DNA from: a virus | Virus record (IMG/VR): IMGVR_UViG_3300025644_000172 | Coordinates: 1 to 31,315 of that record | Strand: one strand, 5' to 3' | Length of the DNA: 31,315 nt | The notes under the pieces: model-generated | Database searches by the model: none | Seen by the model: only the letters and a program-made list of their open reading frames with translations | What the model was told of the DNA's origin: nothing | Part shown: positions 7,304 through 13,592 of the stretch, in pieces | Numbering within the stretch: the first letter of the stretch is position 1 | Layout: each line of letters starts with the position of its first letter | Program-made: the position numbers and the translations under genes

Positions 7304-8938
7304 TTAAGGTTTCCGGAAAATAAATATCGGTTCGTACTTGCTCCAAGATCCATCATGGAATACTTTGTTTTTTACTCCTTCGGAGGCTGAATCTAATCCA
7401 ACCATACGTGTCATTTTCATTTTTAATTTTCCTTTATATTTACACCCAAGTTCAGTTAATATATCAATTGAATCTTGTTCCAACGGATAATACAAATCTG
7501 TTCCTATTTTGATGTCTGCTATGTTCCAAAGTATATACCTATCATGTTTCAAGTATTCGAATATAGTAACCAATGTTGGTTTTAAGAAATTATCTCTCCA
7601 ATTATCGTAATCTGAATATTCATCCCATGATTGACCTGTTCCTTTATCACCGTACCGTTCCCTATTAAAATAAGGTGGGCTTGTGAATGCTATATCCAAT
7701 GTTCCTTTGTATTTTTGAAACTCTGGATTGTGTTGTATTAACTCTGAACCATTATGAAATAATTCAAATGTATTTGAAGTTTTAGTAATTTCAAAGAATT
7801 TACCAAATGTATCTGGAAAATCATCTACACAATTATCATTGTAGAAATTAGCCATGTACTCATATCTTGATATACCAATACTTGGTATAAAGTTATCAGG
7901 GTTTGGATCAGTACCAATGTAATGAAATTTCTTACGTGAACTCATTGCACCGAGTATTCTACCACCCCAACCACTTGATGAATCATATATGTTTAATGGT
8001 TCACTTTGTTTAATATGTGATGTATATGTTTCATATAGATACTTTGCAGTTAATGCTGGGAAATTCACAGCAGGTTGTCCACAACTTAATCTAAACACAC
8101 TAAATATCTTCGGAAAAATCTGTGTTGATTTATCATACCAACGAATCTGATATGAGTATTTCGTAACATTACCCGATTGTGATTCCGATTCCGATTCTAA
8201 TTTATCAATATTAGATACTTGGTGTGATTTTAACCACCCATTTTCTAAACATTGTTTTATTTCTTCATATGTACAATATAGATTATTAAATTCCAAAAAC
8301 TGGTCATTAACTGTTCCATAATTTTCTAAGGTTGATTCCTTTACTTTAGATATTGATATATCATAGTTAGAATATTCACCTCTAAATACATTTCCATTGT
8401 GGATATCTTTAATCAACTCAAATCCAGTCTGTCCATTCCAAAATGGGTTTTCATCTGGTTTCGTAACAACCGAACGCGACCATGAATACATAGAATCTCG
8501 TTTAACTGCCCGTTTCATTATCCTAATGAACTTATCTTCCATATCAGGATCACCAAAATGGTCATATATTGAAATTCCATTATCAGTTGTTTTTCCACTT
8601 GATATTTTAGTTTTCAACATAGTAGGAAAAAACTGATTTACAACCGATGCATCTTTATTGAAATTCTGTATAATTCCCAACGAGTCGGTATCATCTGATA
8701 AATCTGTCTTTAAGAAATCACAACTGTTACCCTTTAGTTTTTTCAAAGAGGTTATAATATCATTTCGATCTCTACCAATAACGGGTGGTGTGGAATTAAC
8801 ATCCCATTGGTGAGTGATTTCCTTTCGTAGTAATCGTGCCCAATTCGTAAACTCGTCATCAGACATCTTTAATAATTGATAATATTCAATATTAGATTCT
8901 AATTCTTCAAATTTAGATCTCTCGTGGAAATAATTCAT
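7304..8938 (-). CDS. SPPYF-type DNA amino-methyltransferase, paralogue A (544 aa)
   Basis: The ATG at 8938 forms a TAATG overlap with the upstream stop, so I prefer it to one 45 bp further upstream. The N-terminal about 280 residues are of unknown fold. Then comes the shared methyltransferase core: NFPALTAKYLYETYT, DSSSGWGGRILGA (SAM-binding motif I), YIGTDPNPDNF, AFTSPPYFNRERYGD (catalytic motif IV, SPPY) and ILWNIADIKIG. It ends in EPIFIFRKP. The [DNS]PP[YF] motif indicates N6-adenine or N4-cytosine methylation. Paralogues lie at 17349 and 28753. It follows a DUF4338 gene and a glycosyltransferase gene, suggesting a DNA-modification cluster. Confidence 0.82.
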   Translation of the reverse strand: MNYFHERSKFEELESNIEYYQLLKMSDDEFTNWARLLRKEITHQWDVNSTPPVIGRDRNDIITSLKKLKGNSCDFLKTDLSDDTDSLGIIQNFNKDASVVNQFFPTMLKTKISSGKTTDNGISIYDHFGDPDMEDKFIRIMKRAVKRDSMYSWSRSVVTKPDENPFWNGQTGFELIKDIHNGNVFRGEYSNYDISISKVKESTLENYGTVNDQFLEFNNLYCTYEEIKQCLENGWLKSHQVSNIDKLESESESQSGNVTKYSYQIRWYDKSTQIFPKIFSVFRLSCGQPAVNFPALTAKYLYETYTSHIKQSEPLNIYDSSSGWGGRILGAMSSRKKFHYIGTDPNPDNFIPSIGISRYEYMANFYNDNCVDDFPDTFGKFFEITKTSNTFELFHNGSELIQHNPEFQKYKGTLDIAFTSPPYFNRERYGDKGTGQSWDEYSDYDNWRDNFLKPTLVTIFEYLKHDRYILWNIADIKIGTDLYYPLEQDSIDILTELGCKYKGKLKMKMTRMVGLDSASEGVKNKVFHDGSWSKYEPIFIFRKP

Positions 8939-10098
8939 TATCGTCCTACCTCTTTTAAATACCGTTTTTTCATTTCTTCCCAACTGATACCAATTGCATC
9001 AATATAATACAAATCCTCTGGTTTCAGTCTATTTTCATCATATAGTTTTTCGTATCGCCTGATAGCCTTAGGTTTCCACCACCTATTAATATAATCAACA
9101 CCCTCAGCAAACTTTTTCTTCATTACCAAATCTGATTCTTCAATCTCTGAACGTAGGAATTCATTACCATTATCATACATTTGAGCCAAATAAACACCAC
9201 GTTTGAATCCATGATGATATGTTTTTGCGCTCACACCAATATGTTTAAAAATACAATTTATAACATTCTGTTTGGGGCCCGTTCTACTAATGGCATCCTC
9301 AAATTGTTCAGGGTGATTTGTTTTCAACCAATGAGACCACGGGATATACACATCATCATCTGGTTTTGTTGCCGTTTGGCCTGTTGATTCACCAAGTGTT
9401 TTGAAATGTGGTAACCCATTATATTGAGAATGAACACCATATAATGATGTAGTTGTAACACCTATCAGAACATTATCATACTTTTGTTTCCAATAATTTC
9501 TGATTACGGGTGTTGTTGTCATTGCTGCTATTAACTTTCCACCGAGAAAATTAAATCCCAATGGTTGTGTACATACAATGGTCGAGGCAATTGTGGTATT
9601 ATTCAGTTTACCCTTTTCAAATTTATCTTCCTTTTTCCAACCGATATAATTATCACGTACCTTTATACTCGTTACATCAGATGCTAATGATATTTGGCCT
9701 AGTAACTTTCCACTAGTTCTATCAATAACATACACTTTTACGTTTCTACCTGGATTAGCTGACCAACTCATGGTGTGAATCATTTTTCGAATATGAGTCC
9801 ATTTCATCATTTCGTCTGAATTCTCTACGATTCTCACATATGGGTCTAACTCATTTATCTCACTAATGGTAAGTTCTTTGTTAGTTATATCGGTGGGTTT
9901 CCATTGCCAATCATAAAACCCAGCTATTGTAGATTTACGGCGTATCATACTAGGTTCTTGTAATTCAACCCATTTTTTGTATAATGTCTGTTCTTCTACC
10001 GACATGGAACTTAAATAGTCCATGTTCTCCAGCAATAGTTTTTTCTCTAATTCGAAATCGAATTTGCTTCTATCTATACCGATATCCCAAAACTTCAT
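8938..10098 (-). CDS. DUF4338 (DruA-like) protein
   Basis: 386 aa. The middle has SGKLLGQISLASD, RDNYIGW, then TIVCTQPLGFNFLGGKLIAAM, W...Y of RNYWKQKYDNVLIG and TTSLYGVHSQYNGLPHFK-LGESTGQ. This order matches the DUF4338 family, which includes DruA of the Druantia anti-phage system and many stand-alone phage proteins. The biochemical function is unknown. It is coupled to the downstream methyltransferase (TAATG) and starts 1 bp after the glycosyltransferase stop. As it occurs in a phage, it could serve in DNA modification, superinfection exclusion or counter-defence; those are inferences. Confidence 0.72.
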   Translation of the reverse strand: MKFWDIGIDRSKFDFELEKKLLLENMDYLSSMSVEEQTLYKKWVELQEPSMIRRKSTIAGFYDWQWKPTDITNKELTISEINELDPYVRIVENSDEMMKWTHIRKMIHTMSWSANPGRNVKVYVIDRTSGKLLGQISLASDVTSIKVRDNYIGWKKEDKFEKGKLNNTTIASTIVCTQPLGFNFLGGKLIAAMTTTPVIRNYWKQKYDNVLIGVTTTSLYGVHSQYNGLPHFKTLGESTGQTATKPDDDVYIPWSHWLKTNHPEQFEDAISRTGPKQNVINCIFKHIGVSAKTYHHGFKRGVYLAQMYDNGNEFLRSEIEESDLVMKKKFAEGVDYINRWWKPKAIRRYEKLYDENRLKPEDLYYIDAIGISWEEMKKRYLKEVGR

Positions 10099-10099
10099 A

Positions 10100-11200
10100 T
10101 TATAGTACTTTCCAATTTTTTAATGAATTCTTCCAATATAATCTCTCAGTAATCTTTTTTGTATTTGGTCGTTCTATTTTCCCATCTAAATAATCTACTA
10201 GAATTTTAACAAATTCCTTTTTAGTATCATAAAATAGTGGATAATCATCCCCAACCATTTCTTCATAACATAATCCACGTGGTAAAATGTACGGTACACC
10301 TACACTCAATCCATCAGTTGCACTCATACTCCAAGCTGAATATGTTCGGAAACAACCCACACCAATATCAGCAGATGCAACATTTTTTAAGTATTGATTC
10401 CTATCAATGGCTCGTATTGATTGAACATACGGTCTATCCACGTCTGAAATTGAGGTTAAGACTTTGAAATCTTGTCGTATTTTCCACAACTTATCAATTT
10501 CCTTAAAGAACCATTCAGCTCCTGTGTATGGATTTGCACGGTGATTAAATAGAATTGTTTTAGGTTCAACCGTTCCAGTCGTAAATGATTCCGTTCCCAG
10601 ATACCACGGCTGTATGATTTTATCTAACTTATCCAATACGTTCTGATTGAAATAATCACCAGCTCTTTTAATAACCATACGTTTTACCCAATCCGAGTTA
10701 ACCCCACACTCTTCCATTTGTAACATTCCTGTTACATTGGCTGTAAAACTGTTATATTGGTATCCACCGTTTTCGGGGATTTCCCACCAATGACAATATC
10801 CAATGATACGTTGTCCCATTTTACTATAACGTCTTAGTATCAATGCCTGATTTGTCCACTCTGGTAAATGTGACCAAACAATATCGGTACTATCCCAATC
10901 TACTTTAGATTTAAAGAAATTCGAAGGAAATTGGGTTCGCATTACGGGTGGAAATGTACTGATTTTACCCATGTTTACCAAAGTAACGTTTGGGTATTTT
11001 ATAAAATCAGCAGGTATATAACCATCAGGATACGGTATCGTGAAATGGTAATGTTCATTTTCTGTATTATTCAGAAATGATTTCATTACCAAAACAAACG
11101 AATCCGAATTGATGTCTTTATTTTTACCAAAATACGTATAGTTTGGTATTATCAATACACGTTTATCGTATTTTGAATCACTACCTTTCCAGAATTCCAT
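10100..11200 (-). CDS. GT-B-type glycosyltransferase
   Basis: 366 aa. The N-terminal half has RVLIIPNYTYFG and a stretch of alternating strands and helices. The linker FNHRANPYTGAEWFFKEID is typical of GT4-like enzymes. The C-terminal nucleotide-sugar half has IGVGCFRTYSAWSMSATDGLSVGVPYILPRG, with the D/E-rich donor-binding region followed by YEEMVGDDYPLFYD. The substrate cannot be read from sequence. Its position between the clamp gene and DUF4338/methyltransferase genes makes modified DNA bases a plausible acceptor, as for T4 glucosyltransferases, but no hydroxymethylase is seen in this window. Confidence 0.75.
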   Translation of the reverse strand: MEFWKGSDSKYDKRVLIIPNYTYFGKNKDINSDSFVLVMKSFLNNTENEHYHFTIPYPDGYIPADFIKYPNVTLVNMGKISTFPPVMRTQFPSNFFKSKVDWDSTDIVWSHLPEWTNQALILRRYSKMGQRIIGYCHWWEIPENGGYQYNSFTANVTGMLQMEECGVNSDWVKRMVIKRAGDYFNQNVLDKLDKIIQPWYLGTESFTTGTVEPKTILFNHRANPYTGAEWFFKEIDKLWKIRQDFKVLTSISDVDRPYVQSIRAIDRNQYLKNVASADIGVGCFRTYSAWSMSATDGLSVGVPYILPRGLCYEEMVGDDYPLFYDTKKEFVKILVDYLDGKIERPNTKKITERLYWKNSLKNWKVL

Positions 11201-11213
11201 AACTACGTTATTT

Positions 11214-11927
11214 TTAGTTACTTATCTGTACCAAGTAATAATCTGATGTGTAATTATCAATATCAAAGTGAATAGCCGCTAATCCCTGTGTTGAAATATC
11301 CAACACCGCATTTGTGGCATCTTTGTTAGCAACAAGAATCTCTTTCAAGTATGTAGCTGAAAATGAAATTGGATCAACATCCTCTGTTACAGATGCATCA
11401 ACCTCAATTGAAATACGGTTACTGTTAATCGAAGCGTATCCTAAGATAATCTTAGCAACACCATCTTTAACCATAAAGGTAAAGTTATCTTCCTCAGATA
11501 AAGCCGATTTTGCACGAATGAATTTGTTAATAAACTTGTCATCTAATTTAATTTGTACATTAAATTCAGGTAACTTTTTCAAATCCGGTACAGTTGGTAT
11601 TACTGATAGGTCGGATAACATATAATTGATTGTTGATGATTTATCATTGAATTTAAGTGATACTAATTTACCATCTATCGTATTCAAGTTTAATGTAACA
11701 TCTTCACCAAGTACCGATAGCATTTTTACCAATTTACTTGTATCATATATACCATACGTCGTGGTATCATCCCCAAAATCTTTCATCATAACTGTACCTA
11801 GTACAGATTTATCATCTGATATAAATGATGTCTTTAACGTTGAAGATTCAGATTCCCATTTTACGCTTTCAATTAAGCCAGCCAAATGATATTTGCTGAC
11901 AAACTTTAACAATTTTGTTTTTTCCAT
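11214..11927 (-). CDS. 45: Sliding clamp, gp45/PCNA-like
   Basis: 237 aa, close to T4 gp45 (228). It opens MEKTKLLKFVSKYHLAGLIESV, and the body is the two-domain beta-rich pattern of PCNA-fold clamps (ISDDKSVLGTVMMKDF, YDTSKLVKMLSVLGEDV, LPEFNVQIKLDDKFINKF, ISFSATYLKEILVANKDA). It is placed directly after the polymerase in transcription order, and the polymerase C-terminus carries a clamp-binding-like peptide. It has its own copy of the phage promoter at 11960-11991, whose -7-like element ends 33 bp before the ATG, so the clamp can be made independently of the split polymerase. Confidence 0.85.
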   Translation of the reverse strand: MEKTKLLKFVSKYHLAGLIESVKWESESSTLKTSFISDDKSVLGTVMMKDFGDDTTTYGIYDTSKLVKMLSVLGEDVTLNLNTIDGKLVSLKFNDKSSTINYMLSDLSVIPTVPDLKKLPEFNVQIKLDDKFINKFIRAKSALSEEDNFTFMVKDGVAKIILGYASINSNRISIEVDASVTEDVDPISFSATYLKEILVANKDATNAVLDISTQGLAAIHFDIDNYTSDYYLVQISN

Positions 11928-11959
11928 GTTTGTTTTAATTATAGTTTTATTTGTTATAC

Positions 11960-11991
11960 AAAGATACGAAATTTATTTCACATATCCTAAT
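11960..11991 (-). promoter_or_regulatory. Phage promoter motif, copy 2 (clamp gene)
   Basis: ATTAGG-N18-GTATCTTTG on the minus strand. The TATCTTTG half is a perfect Bacteroidota TAnnTTTG -7 element, and ATTAGG sits at the usual -33 distance. It lies between the polymerase C-terminal ORF and the clamp start. Confidence 0.75.
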
Positions 11992-12005
11992 TTTATTTAT
12001 TTATT

Positions 12006-12860
12006 TTAACCGAAACTGAAGAATTGTTCGGCTGCTTTTTGCTCGTTTACCACCTGTCCCCAGCCGAGAACGTTGTAAAAATCTTGTAATTTTTTGAGTA
12101 ATTCACGTTCAAATATCTTATCGTAATCAATATACGTTTTGATAAATTCAGTTATTTCATCAGGATCGTTGTATCCTGTAAACCCAACTGCGGCAACACC
12201 AAATGGATTGTTTTTCATATATGCCCATTTAATCTTATCAGTATCCTTAACAGGTGCATATTTATATGGTGTCTTAAAATGTTTCAACATATCATTATAT
12301 GTTATAGCGGCTTTAACGTGAGCAGGTGTTCCCTTTTTATATCTAAATAACGAACCATCACCAACCATATATTTTTTTAATCCTTTAATGGCTGAGTTTT
12401 TTGCTATCTCAGCTATATTAAGTTGATTCATGTTATGCTTGAAATCCATTATCAAATCACGTAACTCATTTTGTGTTTTACCACGTAATATATCAATGAG
12501 TACCGTTTTCATTAAGTTAGCAAATGAGGCTGGAAATGATGATCTAACCACATCTAAACCTTTTACATCTAGTTTATCAACTGGTACACCTTTGTCTAAA
12601 ATAATCCATTGAGCGTATCGTTTTTTAGCAATCCAAATTCCTGCCTTAGCAATATATTCCTTTTTAATCTCTAATCGGTGTTTATCCTTTGAAACATTAA
12701 ACACACTCGGTGCCAACATATCATAGAAATCATTTAGATAATCTTGCATTTCACCTGCAATGTCATCCACGAACTTAGCTATTGTTTCTTGGTCATTATT
12801 TTCCCAACCCGGTCTTCTATAACTTAACAATGGAACTGCACTAAAAAATACTGAATCCAT
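12006..12860 (-). CDS. 43B: DNA polymerase B, C-terminal fragment (gp43B-like), starts inside motif C
   Basis: 284 aa beginning MDSVFFSAVPLL. The first Asp is the second Asp of the catalytic DTDS motif C; the DT half is encoded by the preceding mini-ORF. Downstream are the KKRYA motif (KKRYAQWIILDKG), KGLDVVRSSFP and the thumb, ending in AAEQFFSFG, which resembles the clamp-binding tail of T4/RB69 gp43. The catalytic palm is thus divided between polypeptides unless the 6-nt TAAATG is bypassed. If translated separately, residue 2 is the metal-binding Asp. Split gene 43 (43A/43B) is known from Aeromonas phages 25 and 44RR. Confidence 0.92.
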   Translation of the reverse strand: MDSVFFSAVPLLSYRRPGWENNDQETIAKFVDDIAGEMQDYLNDFYDMLAPSVFNVSKDKHRLEIKKEYIAKAGIWIAKKRYAQWIILDKGVPVDKLDVKGLDVVRSSFPASFANLMKTVLIDILRGKTQNELRDLIMDFKHNMNQLNIAEIAKNSAIKGLKKYMVGDGSLFRYKKGTPAHVKAAITYNDMLKHFKTPYKYAPVKDTDKIKWAYMKNNPFGVAAVGFTGYNDPDEITEFIKTYIDYDKIFERELLKKLQDFYNVLGWGQVVNEQKAAEQFFSFG

Positions 12861-12863
12861 TTA
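12858..12863 (-). other. TAAATG stop-start hexamer splitting polymerase motif C
   Basis: Minus strand ACG-TAA-ATG-GAT-TCA. Deleting the six bases TAAATG joins IYIDT to DSVFF in frame, recreating the invariant DTDS motif. The same design (ACG-TGA-ATG) interrupts the methyltransferase at 30063-30068. Confidence 0.85.
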
Positions 12864-12944
12864 CGTGTCGATGTAGATATTGTGATCACTCGGGCCACTT
12901 GTATCTACATCGACTTCTATTTTTTGTATGTTTTTAATCTTCAT
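12861..12944 (-). CDS. 27-codon polymerase mini-fragment ending in ...IYIDT
   Basis: The ORF starts MKIKNIQKIEVDVDT, continues GPSDHNIYIDT and stops. Its C-terminus is clearly the native strand leading into motif C (YIDT|DS), so this is the polymerase segment that normally lies between the end of 43A (...TDELS) and 43B. Its start overlaps the stop of the small ORF at 12934 by 11 bp. It is in frame with 43B, separated only by TAAATG. Whether it is made as a 27-aa peptide, fused to 43B by bypass, or not translated alone is unknown. Confidence 0.75.
   Translation of the reverse strand: MKIKNIQKIEVDVDTSGPSDHNIYIDT
12867..12914 (-). repeat. Perfect 13-bp inverted repeat upstream of the polymerase hexamer
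   Basis: Arms at 12867-12879 and 12902-12914 (minus strand GTCGATGTAGATA ... TATCTACATCGAC), 22-nt loop. The 3' arm in the mRNA ends directly before the ACG codon that precedes TAAATG. The arms encode VDVDT and NIYID. In mRNA this would be a stable hairpin immediately 5' of the stop. Confidence 0.85.
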
Positions 12945-13122
12945 TATGTTTCTTTATTGTACTTATATGTTTAATTACATCACGAGCCATTTCCATGTGT
13001 TCATCGTATTCATCACAATCTTTGAAATTATCTCTGTTTGTAACTCTATCGGATACCCATTTTGATTTCATACCGTTGATGTAAATATCCCACGCCACGT
13101 CTTCTATCTTAGTAGTTTTCAT
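12934..13122 (-). CDS. Small hypothetical protein in the polymerase insertion (62 aa)
   Basis: It opens MKTTKIEDVAWDIYINGMKSKW and ends with KHISTIKKHNED. It contains a charged, helical-looking stretch (DECDEYDEH-like) in the middle. I do not recognise a family. It is the last of three small ORFs inserted in the polymerase, and its stop overlaps the start of the 27-codon polymerase fragment. No GIY-YIG, HNH or EDxHD motif is visible, so it is not an obvious endonuclease. Confidence 0.6.
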   Translation of the reverse strand: MKTTKIEDVAWDIYINGMKSKWVSDRVTNRDNFKDCDEYDEHMEMARDVIKHISTIKKHNED

Positions 13123-13124
13123 AT

Positions 13125-13385
13125 TTATGATTTTAATTCATCTAATTGTAATTCAAGATTTATTCGTTTCTTTTCTTCATTGAAGAACGGACATTTATCA
13201 GAACGTTTACACATAACACACCAATTACCAATTCCCCACTTTGTACCCTCTTCACAAGCGTAACTAAGGTGTTCATCTATATAAGCATCCATTAACTCTA
13301 ATACCGCCTCTCGTGGAAGATAATCGTATCCTTGCCATTTGAATAATCGGTATTTGTCATCGTACATATTTTCTTTTGATTTCAT
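13125..13385 (-). CDS. Cys-containing small protein in the polymerase insertion (86 aa)
   Basis: The sequence includes YLPREAVLELMDAYIDEHLSYACEEG and then WCVMCKRSDKCPFFNEEKKR, whose four cysteines (one in YACEEG, then CxxCxxxxxC) may bind zinc. No family is recognised. The start is 2 bp after the upstream small ORF and its stop is 2 bp before the next, so the three insertion ORFs form a tight mini-operon inside the split polymerase. Confidence 0.65.
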   Translation of the reverse strand: MKSKENMYDDKYRLFKWQGYDYLPREAVLELMDAYIDEHLSYACEEGTKWGIGNWCVMCKRSDKCPFFNEEKKRINLELQLDELKS

Positions 13386-13386
13386 A

Positions 13387-13590
13387 TCAATCTATTATTT
13401 CAAAGAATCCTGTTGCCTTGGTGTTGATTTCGTTAGCTGTAATCTCTCGTGATCGGTATTCGGTTACGCCTTTATCAAGTCTACCATATACATCACCATA
13501 TTGTATCCAAACCCAACGATACCAAACCCAACAAAATTTCATTATTCGGTATGTTTCGTTTTCTTGTTTTTCTATCTTAAATGTTTTCAT
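13387..13590 (-). CDS. Small hypothetical protein in the polymerase insertion (67 aa)
   Basis: It begins MKTFKIEKQENETYRIMKFC, followed by an aromatic run WVWYRWVWIQYGDVYGRLD and a C-terminal ANEINTKATGFFEIID. The ATG lies 2 bp after the 43A stop, so it is the first ORF translated after the polymerase N-terminal part. No known family. Its N-terminal MKTxKIE resembles the start of the 62-aa ORF at 13122 (MKTTKIED), perhaps a shared leader sequence. Confidence 0.6.
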   Translation of the reverse strand: MKTFKIEKQENETYRIMKFCWVWYRWVWIQYGDVYGRLDKGVTEYRSREITANEINTKATGFFEIID

Positions 13591-13592
13591 GT

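Noticed and set aside
12858-12863. Sequencing error as the explanation of the stop-start hexamer
   Set aside because: A clean six-base insertion with the same ACG-TRA-ATG layout appears in two unrelated genes; random error would not produce this. Resequencing is still worthwhile.
12861-12944. Intein at the polymerase motif C site
   Set aside because: Motif C is a known intein site, but the 654-bp insertion is closed by stops in frame and shows no intein N-terminal Cys/Ser block or C-terminal HN.
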